A stretch of 64,000 bases of DNA from Advenella kashmirensis WT001 (GTDB lineage Bacteria; Pseudomonadota; Gammaproteobacteria; Burkholderiales; Burkholderiaceae_B): positions 4,216,001-4,280,000 of the forward strand of contig NC_017964.1 of assembly GCF_000219915.2 (NCBI RefSeq), in the 5' to 3' direction. Both the position numbers and the translations under genes were made by a program. How positions within the stretch are numbered: position 1 is the stretch's first letter; each line of letters starts with the position of its first letter. Shown piece by piece: positions 8,892 to 19,935 of the stretch. The notes beneath the pieces are model-generated. The model saw only the letters and a list, made by a program, of their open reading frames with translations, ran no database searches and had not been told where the DNA came from.

Positions 8892-9508
8892 CCCAGCATC
8901 TCCTCGAATTGAGCGATAGCTGCTTTGGTGATCAGCACTTTTTTGTAGTGGACCAGAGACAGCGGATCAGCGTAACGCGGTTCTACAACAGCTACGTTTG
9001 GCAGGTTGCGAGTTGCCAGGTAGGTGTTTTCATCAACAGTATCGGTGATGATCAGAACAGAATCCAGACCCATGGCTTTCAGTTTTGACGCAGCCAGTTT
9101 TGTTTTTGGCGTGTCGAAAGTGAAAGCGTCAACAACGGCGATGCGACCTTCGCGAGCCAGTTGAGACAGGATCGAACGGATACCCGCGCGATACATTTTT
9201 TTGTTGACTTTCTGGCTGAAGTTTTCTTCAGGAGAGTTCGGGAATGCACGACCACCTCCACGCCAGATTGGGGAAGATGTCATACCGGCACGAGCGCGCC
9301 CGGTGCCTTTCTGGCGCCATGGTTTTTTCGTGCTGTGCTTGACCTGTTCGCGATCTTTCTGGGCACGATTACCGGCACGTGCATTTGCCTGATAGGCAAT
9401 CACGACCTGGTGAACCAGTGCTTCGTTAAAGTCACGGCCAAAGATTGTGTCAGGTGCGCTGACGGTTGCGTCAGACTGGCCCTGATCGTTCAGGAGCTTA
9501 AGATCCAT
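8888..9508 (-). CDS. rplD: 50S ribosomal protein L4
   Basis: 206 residues. The loop motif [18 protein letters not shown] and the segment [20 protein letters not shown] are the L4 core. In Escherichia coli L4 represses the S10 operon through the leader upstream of rpsJ; here rpsJ is 27.5 kb away, so classical feedback over the whole set could not act on one transcript. The start overlaps the rplC stop by one nucleotide. Confidence 0.98.
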   Translation of the reverse strand: MDLKLLNDQGQSDATVSAPDTIFGRDFNEALVHQVVIAYQANARAGNRAQKDREQVKHSTKKPWRQKGTGRARAGMTSSPIWRGGGRAFPNSPEENFSQKVNKKMYRAGIRSILSQLAREGRIAVVDAFTFDTPKTKLAASKLKAMGLDSVLIITDTVDENTYLATRNLPNVAVVEPRYADPLSLVHYKKVLITKAAIAQFEEMLG

Positions 9509-10197
9509 TATTTGGCTCCTTTCGCAGACATTTTGATGGCCGGCAGAACCACGACGTCGCCATTCTTGTGACCGGGCACTGCGCCACGGACCATCAGAAG
9601 ACCACGTTCGGCGTCAACACGGATAACATCAAGATTTTGAACGGTACGGGTTACATCACCCAGGTGACCGGACATGCGTTTACCAGGGAAAATGCGACCT
9701 GGATCCTGTGCCTGACCGATAGAACCAGGCACGCGATGCGACCTGGAGTTACCGTGAGAAGCGCGCTGGGAACCAAAGTGGTGACGCTTGATGGTACCTG
9801 CGAAGCCTTTACCGATCGTTGTGCCTTGCACGTCGACTTTCTGGCCGGCTTCGAATACGCTTTCGACAGCAACAACGGCGCCGGCTGTAAATTCAGCGGC
9901 TTTTGCAGGATCGAGACGGAATTCTTTAAGGATGGAACCGGCTTCTGTACCGGCTTTTGCGTAGTGACCTGCTTGTGCCTTGACCACACGGCTTGCACGG
10001 CGTTCGCCGTAGGCTACCTGAACGGCAGCATAGCCGTCTGTGTCCAGAGACTTGACCTGGGTAACTCGGTTGTTGGATACGTCCAGCACGGTGACAGGGA
10101 TTGACTCGCCTTCTTCCGTGAAGATACGCATCATGCCAACCTTGCGACCAACCAGTCCCAGCCGATAAGCGGCAGGCGTAGGTGTCGTATTCGACAT
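9508..10197 (-). CDS. rplC: 50S ribosomal protein L3
   Basis: 229 residues with [20 protein letters not shown] at the N-terminus and the L3 signature [20 protein letters not shown]. Two adjacent ATG codons (10200 and 10197) and an upstream TTG are possible; the ATG at 10197 is favoured by a GGAG site 6 nt upstream. It is the first gene of the ribosomal run in this window. In most bacteria rpsJ comes directly before it; here about 600 nt of non-coding sequence and a metabolic operon precede it, so it needs its own promoter. Confidence 0.96.
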   Translation of the reverse strand: MSNTTPTPAAYRLGLVGRKVGMMRIFTEEGESIPVTVLDVSNNRVTQVKSLDTDGYAAVQVAYGERRASRVVKAQAGHYAKAGTEAGSILKEFRLDPAKAAEFTAGAVVAVESVFEAGQKVDVQGTTIGKGFAGTIKRHHFGSQRASHGNSRSHRVPGSIGQAQDPGRIFPGKRMSGHLGDVTRTVQNLDVIRVDAERGLLMVRGAVPGHKNGDVVVLPAIKMSAKGAK

Positions 10198-10211
10198 CAT
10201 TTTCTCCAATT

Positions 10212-10231
10212 CCCAGCTACGATTGGCTGGG
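10212..10231 (-). promoter_or_regulatory. rplC: Hairpin just before the rplC ribosome-binding site
   Basis: CCCAGC and GCTGGG with an 8-nt loop lie in the predicted rplC leader; the GGAGAAA ribosome-binding site begins 4 nt after the stem. Placement suggests a translational control element, but no known ligand structure was recognised. Confidence 0.4.
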
Positions 10232-10802
10232 GCTAAATTTAATATGATTCATCCGGTAAACTCAAGGCTGCAACGCATTGCCTTCCCGGACAACAATACC
10301 CATGCAGGTTCAATTCAAAGTGCTGTCAGCGGCATTGCGGTACCAAAAAAATGACAACGCAAAACCAGCAACTGACCAAACAGATCAAGGCGCATACAGG
10401 TATAAGAAAAGGCATAAAGACCACGCCGCGCCGCACTTTCCATGCCCGCTTCGCCCATCTTTAAAATCTTTCTTTGATACTTGTTTAGCGCCTGAAACCA
10501 GTTCAAAAGCCGGTCAATCAGTGAACCCAACTACAGTGGTTAGCCTGTGACTATAGCATTGCGCGAGCCGTTTGGCAAGAAAACTTACTGGCAATGAACA
10601 AAAAAGCCACGCCGAATCAATCATTTATGTCAGAAATTTGCGACAGGGGCAGGCGCTGTCGTATCGAGCGCGAACTCTCGTTCATCCAAAAAAGCGGCTA
10701 AAAAATCAGAGGGGACCGAGGCGCGGTATAGGGGAGTCATTCAATAATTCATGAACGGACCGTTTGCTCATCGCGGCTCACTTAACGCCCCTCAAGCCCC
10801 CA
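10232..10802. other. Intergenic region between rplC and the Liv/OCD operon
   Basis: About 570 nt without a supported gene. On the minus strand near 10240-10262 an AT-rich block (TTGAGT, then TATTAA about 15 nt later) could be a weak promoter for rplC. The remainder carries short reading frames without family resemblance or ribosome-binding sites. No rpsJ remnant was seen. Confidence 0.5.
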
Positions 10803-11734
10803 CTAAAGGCCCGCCGCCGCCCTTGCGCAACGCGCTGCCGCCAGATCCCAGGCGGCGCAGCCGACGGTCTTGAACATGATCGGACGGGAATAATCGATGT
10901 CGCTTTCAATGGCCTGCGCCAGCGTAGTCACGTCGCTCCAGTCTTTTTTCGCCTGAATGTAATCGCCGGCTTCATGCTGTGCTCCGACCAGATCGTCGAC
11001 ATAGCACACGCTGTTCATCACCGTTTCCGGCGCCACCTCCACCATATGCGAGCGAAAGGCGCCCACGCCGATAATCAGGCGCCCGGCCAGCGGAGGCGCA
11101 TGATAAACCGGTTCAACAGCCGTAGTCAGCGTAATGACCGCGTCAAACTGTTCCGGCAATTGATTCAGATCGGTCACTTGCAAGTGGATGCCGAGGGCGG
11201 CGTGGCGTTCACAAAAGGTCTGGGCCTTTGCCCAGGATTGCTCGCGTGCGGCAATATGCACCGTGGCATCGGGATACAGCTCGGCTATGGCCTGCACGTG
11301 CCCATCGGCCTGGCTCCCGGCACCAATGATCACAATGGTGCGCGGCTCTTGTTCCAGAAAAAGCTGCAGGCCGGCCATGGACAGTGCGGCCGTACGTCTT
11401 GCGGTCACCGTGGGGCCGTCCAGCACGAACAGCGGGACACCGGTGGCGCTGTCGAGCACTGACACCATGCCCTGGATGGTGGGCCGAGCTTGCGCAGGAT
11501 TGTCCGGCAGCAGGGAAATCAGCTTATGTGCGCAAATATCCTGGGCCGTGCAAGGCATGGACAGCAGCACACCATCCTTGCTGCCAGGCACTGTCAGCAC
11601 CTGGCGATCGGGCTGTGAATCTGGCCTGCCGCGTATTGCAAGGCCGCATCCAGGATATGCTGGCGCAACGGCCCGAAAGCGATTAACTGGCGCGTTTCTT
11701 CGGCACTGAACACACGTGGCACCGGACTACTCAT
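10803..11734 (-). CDS. Ornithine cyclodeaminase/mu-crystallin family reductase (one frame break)
   Basis: The restored product is 310 residues. The N-terminus (MSSPVPRVFSAEETRQLIAF) reads from 11734; a single missing base in a GGG run near 11610 shifts to the frame that carries the rest. The Rossmann motif VIIGAGSQADGHVQAI and the DAVITLTTAVEPVY and IIGVGAFRSHMVEV segments are typical of the OCD/CRYM family. Members deaminate ornithine to proline or, more often, reduce cyclic ketimines such as 1-pyrroline- or 1-piperideine-2-carboxylate with NAD(P)H. The start overlaps the regulator stop by 8 nt (ATGAGTAG), so it is the last gene of the Liv operon. Ketimine reduction is my preferred role given the FAD amine oxidase in the same operon. 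Confidence 0.8.
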
Positions 11735-12326
11735 TTACTTCTCCTGATTCTGCCTCGGGGCGCTGGGTCGCCATCCAGAGCACTTGTGCATCTTCCTGGC
11801 TGACGCTGATGCAGCGATGCCCCATGCGGCTGTCAATATAAAAACTGTCGCCCGGCCCCAGCGTTGCCTCGGCATAAAATTCCGTATGCAATTGGATCTG
11901 GCCACTGATCACATAAACGAATTCTTCGCCTTCGTGACGATTCCAGTCACTGAATGCGCTCAGGTCCCTGGCTGTAATACGTGTCAGAAAGGGCATCATC
12001 CGCTTGTGCGAGAGCTGCGAGCACAGCAGCAGATGTTCATAATACCGCGTCTTGTGCACCTTGCCCTGCCCGCTGCGATCAACCACGCAACGGCCCGCCC
12101 CCATCGGTTCGCGCGCCGGCGTAAACAGTTCGGAAACATCCAGCGACAGACCGATGGCCAGCTTCTGCAATACATCGTAGGTGGGCGACATCAGCCCGTT
12201 CTCGATTTTCGAGAGCGTCGAGGCCGCAATGCCACAGGCCCGTCCGGCCTGCTCCAGCGTCAGGTCATTGGCCTGGCGCACGGCACGCAGACGCTGCATC
12301 AGCGGCGTTTCCTCGCGGGCAGCCAT
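11727..12326 (-). CDS. XRE-family transcriptional regulator with cupin sensor domain
   Basis: 199 residues. The helix-turn-helix (about residues 10-66) reads LRAVRQANDLTLEQAGRACG, then AASTLSKIENGLMSPTYDVL. The C-terminal half (about 115-190) is a cupin with FVYVISGQIQLHTEFY and LGPGDSFYIDSRMGHRC, a small-molecule sensing barrel. It starts one nucleotide after the livF stop (TAGGATG), so it lies inside the operon it presumably controls. Related XRE-cupin regulators (PuuR-like) control amine and amino-acid use; the ligand here is unknown. Confidence 0.88.
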   Translation of the reverse strand: MAAREETPLMQRLRAVRQANDLTLEQAGRACGIAASTLSKIENGLMSPTYDVLQKLAIGLSLDVSELFTPAREPMGAGRCVVDRSGQGKVHKTRYYEHLLLCSQLSHKRMMPFLTRITARDLSAFSDWNRHEGEEFVYVISGQIQLHTEFYAEATLGPGDSFYIDSRMGHRCISVSQEDAQVLWMATQRPEAESGEVNE

Positions 12327-12327
12327 C

Positions 12328-13046
12328 CTAATGGCTTCCCAGATAAGCGTCGCGGATCTCCGGGTTGGCCAGCAGTTCTGCGCCGGTACCCGTCATCCTG
12401 ATCTCGCCGGTTACCATGACATAAGCCCGGTCGGCCAGCTTGAGCGCGTGATTGGCATTTTGCTCAACCAGAAAAATGGTTTTGCCGCTTTTGCCCAATT
12501 CCCGGAGCACTGAAAAAATCTGGCGCACAATCAGCGGCGCCAGCCCCAGGCTGGGCTCATCCAGCAAAATCATGTCGGGCCGACTCATGAGTGCGCGGGC
12601 GATAGCCAGCATCTGCTGCTCTCCGCCCGACAGCGTCCCGGCACGCTGGTTGCGCCGTTCTTTGAGGCGCGGAAACAAATCAAACATATGCTGCCGGTCT
12701 TCGTCCAGATGGGCGTCGCCAATAGGCAGGGTCCCGATCATGATATTTTCTTCCACCGTCATTTTCGGGAAGATGCGGCGACCCTCGGGCACCTGGGCAA
12801 TGCCCTGGGTGGCAATCTTATGCGGCGGCAGGCGCAACAGGTTATTGCCTTTGTACAGGATCTGCCCGGTGCGCGCCGGGGCGCGCCGAAAATGGTCATG
12901 AGCAGGGTGCTTTTGCCGGCGCCATTGGCGCCGATCAGCGTAACGATCTCACCCGGATTGATATGCAGCGACACGTTTTTGAGTGCCTGAATCTGCCCGT
13001 AGTAGGAGCTCACATCCTTGATTTCAAGAATTGGGGTGTCTGCCAT
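12328..13046 (-). CDS. livF: Branched-chain amino-acid ABC transporter ATP-binding protein LivF (one frame break)
   Basis: The restored length of 239 residues is normal for LivF. The N-terminal piece carries Walker A (LIGANGAGKSTLLMTIFGAP). A single missing base near 12885 in a GC-rich run shifts the frame. The second piece carries TLSGGEQQMLAIARALMS (ABC signature) and MILLDEPSLGLAP (Walker B). It is one of two ATPases that drive the LivHM permease at the inner membrane. It starts 2 nt after the repaired livG stop. The break is probably a read error, because both halves are well conserved. Confidence 0.88.
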
Positions 13047-13048
13047 GC

Positions 13049-13871
<823 letters not shown>

Positions 13872-13875
<4 letters not shown>

Positions 13876-15357
13876 GCCACCTCGCTTTTTCTGAATACGG
13901 ATCGTTTCGGCCGCAACAGGCCGTTGGGCCGCCAGATCATCATCAAAATCATGAGCAGACCGAAAATCAGCACGCGATAACCAGCAAATTCGCGAAGGAA
14001 TTCAGGCAACAGCGTGAGCGTAAAGGCAGCGATGATCACGCCGATGGATGATCCCATGCCGCCCAGCACCACAATAGACAGAATCAGCACCGACTCGAAA
14101 AAGTTGAACGATTGCGGACTGATAAAGCCCTGTGCCGTGGCAAAAAATACGCCTGCCAGACCGCCGATCATCGCGCCCAGCATGAAGGCGGACAGCTTGA
14201 CCGTCACGTGGTTAATGCCCAGTGAGCGGCAGGCAATTTCGTCTTCCCGCAAGGCTTCCCAGGATCGCCCGATGGGCATGACGCGCAACTGGGTAAAAAA
14301 GCGCAGCGCAATCATGCTGATCACAAACAGCAACAAATAGACAAAGAGATAACGATAGTCACTGCTGTACGGCAGACCGAAAAAGTCATGAAACGCCACT
14401 GCGTCACCGCGTGCGCGCCGTACGAATTCCAGATTGAAAATAGTCGGGTCCGGAACCGATGCGCCATTGGGACCGCCGGTAAAACTGATCCAGTTGACCA
14501 GTACCAGGCGGATAATTTCGCCAAAACCCAGCGTCACAATGGCCAGATAATCCCCATGCATCTTGAGTACCGGAAACCCCAGCAGCCCGCCGCATAGCGC
14601 CGCCAGCAAAGGCGCAAGAAACAGCGCGGTCCAAAAACCGATACCCAGGTACTCGGCGCCCAATGCCAGAAAATAGGCGCCGACCGCATAGAACGCCACA
14701 AAGCCCAGATCAAGCAAACCGGCAAGCCCGACAACGATATTCAGACCCAGCCCCAGCAATACATACACCATGGCCAGGGTCAGGTTATTGATCCAGCTTT
14801 TGCCGAACCAGCCGAAGTAGAAGAACAACAAAGGCAGCAACAGGCCCACCAGAAACAACACCGGCAGCGCACCCTTCCACGGATGTTTCTTGCCCCGGCG
14901 CTTCGGTATACGCACACCCATGGCGATCATGACGAACAGCACGACCAGCACCAGGCAATGCCGGCGCCCGGTAGATGATGCCGGACAGACCCAGCGCCAG
15001 GAACAGTGCCATCAGGCCGCCGCCCCACAGCAGTACGTGCCTCAGGCGCTTGCCGCCATCGGCATACTCATCTTCCACCTCAACACCGTGTTCGGTCTTG
15101 ATAAAGTTCTGGATGAAGTTCTGCCCGGTCTGTGTCTGCGCGCCCACCGATACAAAAAAGCGCACGAACGCGACAATCAGGCCGATAGCCACGCCATTCA
15201 GAAAGAACGGGCTGCGGAACCAGTCCAGCGTGAACGAGTACTGCTTGAGAACGAAATTGGTAATCGGACTGAATACCAGCATGGTCAAGATGCCGGCAAC
15301 CACAGCGTCGCGCAATGAATGGCCAAAATCGATGGTTGTAGTTTGCGTGGTACTCAT
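13872..15357 (-). CDS. livM: Branched-chain amino-acid ABC transporter permease LivM (one frame break)
   Basis: A long LivM of about 494 residues after repair. The first 170 residues ([17 protein letters not shown], several membrane segments) match the extra N-terminal domain of proteobacterial LivM. The rest is the classic permease with [20 protein letters not shown] and [20 protein letters not shown] (EAA loop that meets the ATPase). Unlike the other breaks in the window, this one is best explained by one extra base in a CC pair near 14954. Its ATG overlaps the livH stop (TAATG). Confidence 0.88.
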
Positions 15358-16274
15358 TACACTTTCTCCACGGCAGGCCGGCCCAGCAGGCCACTCGGTT
15401 TGAAGATCAGCACCAGCACCAGCACACTGAAGGAAAACACATCCTTGTAGTCACTGCTCACGAAGCCGGCGAACAGCGATTCGAGCACACCCAGGATCAG
15501 GCCGCCCAGCATGGCGCCGGGCAACGAACCAATTCCGCCCAGCACGGCCGCGCTAAACGCCTTGATACCCAGAATAAAGCCAATATGAAAATCGAAAGAG
15601 CCGTAGTTGAATGTGACCAGTTCACCGGCCACCGCCGCCATCACCGAACCGATGACAAATACAGTTGAAATAATTCGGGTGGTATTGATTCCCAGGATGG
15701 TCGCCATCTTGCGATCCTGTTCAACCGCCCGACATTGCCTGCCCAGGCTGGTTTTCTGAATCACCCAGGTAAGGATCATCATGGCAATAAAGCTGACAAC
15801 CACAATCAGCAGATCGATATAGCGAATCTGGAAGAAGCCGGCATCAGACCCGATAGTAAAGCCACCCTGAATAACCGAGGGCACACCCTGTACATAGGGC
15901 CCCTGGCTGACCTGCACATAGTTTTGCAGCAGCAGGGAAACGCCGATGGCCGTAATCAGCGGGGCCAGGCGATTGGTCGTGCGTAACGGACGGTACACGG
16001 TGCGTTCAATATACCAGCCATACAGCCCGGTAATAAACATGGTGACCATCAGGGTAAGCAGCAAGGAAAGCGCCAGCGAATCTATGCCAAGAAATGTGAA
16101 TACGGCAAATGCAATTGCAGTGATATAAGCACTGATCATGTAGATTTCACCGTGGGCGAAATTGATCATGCCGATAATGCCATAAACCATGGTGTAGCCA
16201 ATTGCAATCAAGCCGTAAATAGCGCCCAGCGTGACGCCATTTACCAATTGCTGGCCCAGAATATACCAATCCAT
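15357..16274 (-). CDS. livH: Branched-chain amino-acid ABC transporter permease LivH
   Basis: 305 residues with about eight hydrophobic segments. Family features are NGVTLGAIYGLIAIGYTMVY and GMINFAHGEIYMISAY near the N-terminus, GRQCRAVEQDRKMATILGIN (EAA loop) and AFSAAVLGGIGSLPGAMLGG in the C-terminal half. It pairs with LivM in the inner membrane. It is intact, and about 130 nt separates it from livK; that gap holds a strong hairpin. Confidence 0.93.
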   Translation of the reverse strand: MDWYILGQQLVNGVTLGAIYGLIAIGYTMVYGIIGMINFAHGEIYMISAYITAIAFAVFTFLGIDSLALSLLLTLMVTMFITGLYGWYIERTVYRPLRTTNRLAPLITAIGVSLLLQNYVQVSQGPYVQGVPSVIQGGFTIGSDAGFFQIRYIDLLIVVVSFIAMMILTWVIQKTSLGRQCRAVEQDRKMATILGINTTRIISTVFVIGSVMAAVAGELVTFNYGSFDFHIGFILGIKAFSAAVLGGIGSLPGAMLGGLILGVLESLFAGFVSSDYKDVFSFSVLVLVLIFKPSGLLGRPAVEKV

Positions 16275-16363
16275 GATTGTACCTTTTCAGGGTGAAGACA
16301 AAGGTCTGGTGTTTTGCGAAAAAACAGCCATCGCTTCTTGGGAGTATTTATGCGGTAAATGCA

Positions 16364-16392
16364 GACGGCGCATGTTGATGTCATGCGCCGTC
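16364..16392 (-). promoter_or_regulatory. Perfect 11-bp hairpin between livK and livH
   Basis: GACGGCGCATG and CATGCGCCGTC flank a 7-nt loop, 12 nt after the livK stop on the transcribed strand. There is no U-run, so it is more likely an mRNA-stabilising or partial-attenuation structure that keeps binding protein above permease levels than a full terminator. Confidence 0.65.
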
Positions 16393-16403
16393 CCGTTCAG
16401 ACC

Positions 16404-17531
16404 TTACTTTTTATACTCTACGTACTTGCCGTCTTTGTTCCAGACATACAGCACGAAGTCGTTGGATTTGAGGTCACCCTTTTCATCCCAGCCCTTGTTA
16501 CCCGTTACTGTGGGAACCGGATTGGCCTTGAGCCAGTCGGCCAGCTTGGTGCCGTCTGTCTCATCCTTGTTGGCTGCCAGTGCCGCTGCGACAGCCTGTA
16601 CTGCAGCATAGGAATACAGTGTAAAGCCCTCGGCATCGCTACCCGATTTTTTCAGCGCATCAACGACTTCTTTGGAAGCCGGGTCATTGCGCGGGTCTTT
16701 CAGAAAGCTCATATATACGCCTTCTGCATTCTGGATACCGCCTGCAGCAGTCACGAAAGCGGGATCGGCAATACCATCATCAGAGATGAATGGCGTTTTC
16801 AGACCCTGTTGACGCATCTGTTTGACCAGCACACCGGCCTCGGCATACAGACCACCGAAGAAGACGGCATCCACGTTGGCGCCCTTGATTTTTGTGACCA
16901 GCGCATTGTAGTCACGCTCGCCGCGTGTCACGCCGTCTTCAAGCACCACTTCAATACCCAGCTTCTTGGCAGCATCGCGCGTGGCATTGGCCAGGCCGAC
17001 ACCGTAAGTATCTTTATCATTGATGATCGCAACGCGCTTGACCTTAAGCACATCCTTCATGAATTGCGCATCCACTTCACCCTGCTGATCATCGCGTCCG
17101 CAAGTGCGCAGAATCGTTGACAGTTCCCTTTCGGTCACCTTGGGATTGGTCGAAGCCGGCGTGATGTTCAGGATGTTGGCTTCGTCATAGATTTCGGAAG
17201 CGGGGATGGTGCTGGACGAGCAGAAATGACCGATCACGGCCGTGACTTTCTCCTGATCAACCAGGCGATTGGCGGCAGCGACCGCCTGCTTGGGATCACA
17301 TGCGTCATCAACGGTAACCAGTTTGAGCTGCTTGCCGTTAACGCCGCCCTTGGCATTGATGGCATCAATGGCTGCCTGTGCACCGGTCTGCAACTGCTTG
17401 CCAAACGCTGCGCTGCCCCCTGTCATGGGCGCGCCCAGGCCGATTTTGATTTCATCTGCGGCCAGCGCCGGCGTCCCGAAGGCAGCGGTAAGCGCGGAGG
17501 CCAGAAATACTCTCTTCAACATTTTATTCAT
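16404..17531 (-). CDS. livK: Branched-chain amino-acid ABC transporter substrate-binding protein
   Basis: 375 residues with a cleavable Sec signal (MNKMLKRVFLASALTAAFG, cut after PALAA). The mature protein starts DEIKIGLGAPMTGGSAAFGK, as in LivJ/LivK. A Cys pair (DDACDP and GHFCSS) suggests the disulfide common in this family. The ATG at 17531 follows an AGGAG site. It captures its ligand in the periplasm for LivHMGF. The true ligand could be a branched-chain or other amino acid; the operon context (amine oxidase and OCD) argues for something less usual than leucine. Confidence 0.9.
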   Translation of the reverse strand: MNKMLKRVFLASALTAAFGTPALAADEIKIGLGAPMTGGSAAFGKQLQTGAQAAIDAINAKGGVNGKQLKLVTVDDACDPKQAVAAANRLVDQEKVTAVIGHFCSSSTIPASEIYDEANILNITPASTNPKVTERELSTILRTCGRDDQQGEVDAQFMKDVLKVKRVAIINDKDTYGVGLANATRDAAKKLGIEVVLEDGVTRGERDYNALVTKIKGANVDAVFFGGLYAEAGVLVKQMRQQGLKTPFISDDGIADPAFVTAAGGIQNAEGVYMSFLKDPRNDPASKEVVDALKKSGSDAEGFTLYSYAAVQAVAAALAANKDETDGTKLADWLKANPVPTVTGNKGWDEKGDLKSNDFVLYVWNKDGKYVEYKK

Positions 17532-17625
17532 GCTTTTCTCCTGATCGACGAGCATGGGTCCTGCACGAGGCAAAACCAATTTTGAATATGCGACAGGCAC
17601 ACGCCGGTCACGCTACTTACCACCA

Positions 17626-18803
17626 CTACCACACATTCTGCTCCACAATGGGCTGATTGTTCAAAACACGTTCCCAGCTCATGCGGGAGAGGTCAAGACT
17701 GCGATACTTTCCAAATTCGATAAGTTCAGCCAGCCCGCGACCAACAGCGGGTGATTGTTGCATACCATGTCCGCTGAAACCATTAGCGTAAACCATATTT
17801 TCTACAGCTGGGTGGTACCCAAGAATCACATTCTGGTCGAACGTGTTGTAGTCATAATGGCCCGCCCAAGCATGCTCGCAGCGCAGGGCTTCGAAGGCCG
17901 GAACGCGTGCGGCCAGAATCGGCCACAGCAGCTCATCGAACAACTCATGCTGAACGTCATAGTCAAAGCATTCGGGATCCTGATCCTGCGGGGGCTGTAT
18001 GCCACCAATAAAGCCTTCACCCTCCGGATGAAAATAGGCGCCGCTCGGATCGATCACCATGGGGCAATCGGCAATTTTTTCGGGGCAGGTGAAATAAAAG
18101 ACGCAGCGCTTGCGCGACTCTTGCGGCAACACCACGCCCACCTGCGCCGAGAGCGCCGCCGCCCCTGTTCCGGCCGCATTGACCAGCGTGGCGCAGGCAA
18201 TTTGCCTGCCGCTTTTCAGGGTCACGCCTGTCACGGTTCTGCCGGCTTTGTTGATGGCAACGACTTCATCTTCAATGTAGGTGACCCCCTGGGCGATAGC
18301 CTTGCGGCGAAACGCGCGCATCATGCCATAGGCATCCAGCCACCCTTCGCCTGTTACGCCGTAGGAGCCAAGCGCCAGGTCTTCCACGTTCAGCCAGGGC
18401 CATGTTGCCTTTAGTTCTGCAGGCGTTTTCAAAACGATATCGGCCCCCAGGCTACGCTGCAGCGCATTGTTTTCACGCATGACCTTCTCGCCCCAGGGGT
18501 GGAGAGAAACAGGTAGCCTTTTTCCTGGAAGCCCACATCGGGGCGATCGCCATCGACGGCCAGTGTGTCGCCGAAGTGACGCAGGAACTCGGTGCCGAAC
18601 TGCGAGAGCTGAATATTTTCCGGCGTTGAGAATTGGTGCCGGATGGAAGCGGCTGACAGGGCCGTTGCGCATTTCTGATAACTGGCATCTTTTTCGATCA
18701 CCAGGATTGAACCGTCGAAGGAAGCCGATGCGCTCAGGAAATAGGCCAGCGAACTGCCCGTGGCTGCACCACCAACGATCACGACATCATATTGACTATT
18801 CAC
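17626..18803 (-). CDS. FAD-dependent amine/amino-acid oxidoreductase, DAO family (one frame break)
   Basis: The restored product is 392 residues. The N-terminal nucleotide-binding motif is YDVVIVGGAATGSSLAYFL, followed by ASYQKCATALSAASIRHQFS, where family members bind the flavin. One base is missing near 18496 next to a CCCC/GGGG stretch. The C-terminal half includes GVTGEGWLDAYGMMRAFRRK, LVNAAGTGAAAL and the terminal YANGFSGHGMQQSPAVGRG flavin motif. DAO proteins (sarcosine, glycine, pipecolate or D-amino-acid oxidases and dehydrogenases) oxidise C-N bonds. Lying 95 nt upstream of livK on the same strand, it probably opens the operon and acts on the imported compound. The substrate is not known. 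Confidence 0.82.
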
Positions 18804-18834
18804 ACCGAATTTTCCGGGAAGAAGTTAAGACATA

Positions 18835-18975
18835 TATCTAAATTCTCATAAGAAAAAAAATTCGTCAATAATTTTTTTTTAAGTTTAAAGGTAAATTTTT
18901 AAGCGCTATTTTTTATTGTTATAAATCAATAACTTGCGAATATAAAAAATCGACCGAATCCTATGGAAAACCCTG
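18835..18975. promoter_or_regulatory. Strongly AT-rich promoter region upstream of the DAO-Liv operon
   Basis: About 140 nt with runs of A and T unlike the GC-rich surroundings, for example AATTTTTTTTTAAG near 18872. It lies directly upstream of the DAO start (18803) and downstream of the transglutaminase end. It probably holds the operon promoter, but no single -35/-10 pair stands out. Confidence 0.45.
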
Positions 18976-19032
18976 ATGAAAAAATAATTCCGACAGGAAA
19001 TTTACGATTATCACAACTGAAATAGAGGCAAT

Positions 19033-19935
19033 TTAACGCGGCATTTCACTTTCCGGCATGACCGTAACCGAGGTTTTCAGACTATGCGCACTACTTCCGT
19101 ACATCATGCCCCGAATTGGTGAGACATCGGAAAAATCGCGGCCCCAGCACAGGGTGATATGTTCCTGGTCGGGAAACACATTATTGGTCGGATCCGAGTC
19201 TACCCAGCCATGGCCTGGAATATAGACGGACACCCAGGCATGCGAGGCGTCTGCCCCGACCAACCGGGGCTGGCCGGCCGGCGGGTGGGTCAGCAGATAG
19301 CCGCTGACATAGCGCGCAGCCAGGCCGAGCGCGCGCAGACAGGAAATCATGAAATGCGCAAAGTCCTGGCATACGCCGCGACGCTTTTGAAAGACCTCCT
19401 GCACCGGGGTGGAAATGGTGGTGGCCTGCGGGTCAAACACAAATTCGTTGAAAATACGCGCTTGCAACGCTCCCACCGCGGCCAGCACAGGCATGCCGGG
19501 ACGGATGGCCTGACGCGCCCACTGGGCAATAGCGGGCAGCAGGCGGATGTGATTCGATTCGAAGCGAAACTGGGTGGCCTCGAAGTCATAGGGCAGATAC
19601 GTCCTTCCCGACATATAGCGCAAATGATTCACGACCTCTTCCCAGGGCGGCGTAGCTGCGCTGTCCGGCAGCCGCCGATGAGTCAGGCTGACCACTGAAT
19701 GCGCCCGCACCGCCAGCCGGTTGTGGTCACCCATCAGGGTGAAATACTGCAGGGGATTGCCAAAGCAATCGAGCAAAAAGTCGATCTTGTCCGGACACGG
19801 CTCAATATTGATGGTGTGGGACTCGGGTCCCTGCCAGGGCAATATACGCGGAGAAAGCCGCAGTATCTGCCGCGACTGGGTCACCGGTGAGTGGTAATCA
19901 TATTCCGTGTCATGCTGAATGTGATAAGTCACCAT
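19033..19935 (-). CDS. Transglutaminase-like family protein
   Basis: 300 residues. The N-terminal domain (YHIQHDTEYDYHSPVTQSRQ, then LRLSPRILPWQ) is the bacterial transglutaminase N-region, and the papain-like core follows. A catalytic triad is visible: Cys in KRRGVCQDFAHFMI, His in GADASHAWVSVYIPG, Asp in GWVDSDPTNN. No signal peptide is seen, so it acts in the cytoplasm. It starts one nucleotide from the end of the fused ATP-grasp/Alpha-E gene and is the last member of that four-gene cluster. In such clusters it is predicted to cut or cross-link peptide bonds made by the ligases (family knowledge; not shown here). Confidence 0.9.
   Translation of the reverse strand: MVTYHIQHDTEYDYHSPVTQSRQILRLSPRILPWQGPESHTINIEPCPDKIDFLLDCFGNPLQYFTLMGDHNRLAVRAHSVVSLTHRRLPDSAATPPWEEVVNHLRYMSGRTYLPYDFEATQFRFESNHIRLLPAIAQWARQAIRPGMPVLAAVGALQARIFNEFVFDPQATTISTPVQEVFQKRRGVCQDFAHFMISCLRALGLAARYVSGYLLTHPPAGQPRLVGADASHAWVSVYIPGHGWVDSDPTNNVFPDQEHITLCWGRDFSDVSPIRGMMYGSSAHSLKTSVTVMPESEMPR

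Noticed and set aside
12885..12885. Programmed frameshift in livF
   Set aside because: No slippery sequence with a downstream pseudoknot; many unrelated genes in the window have the same kind of break, so a read error is likelier.
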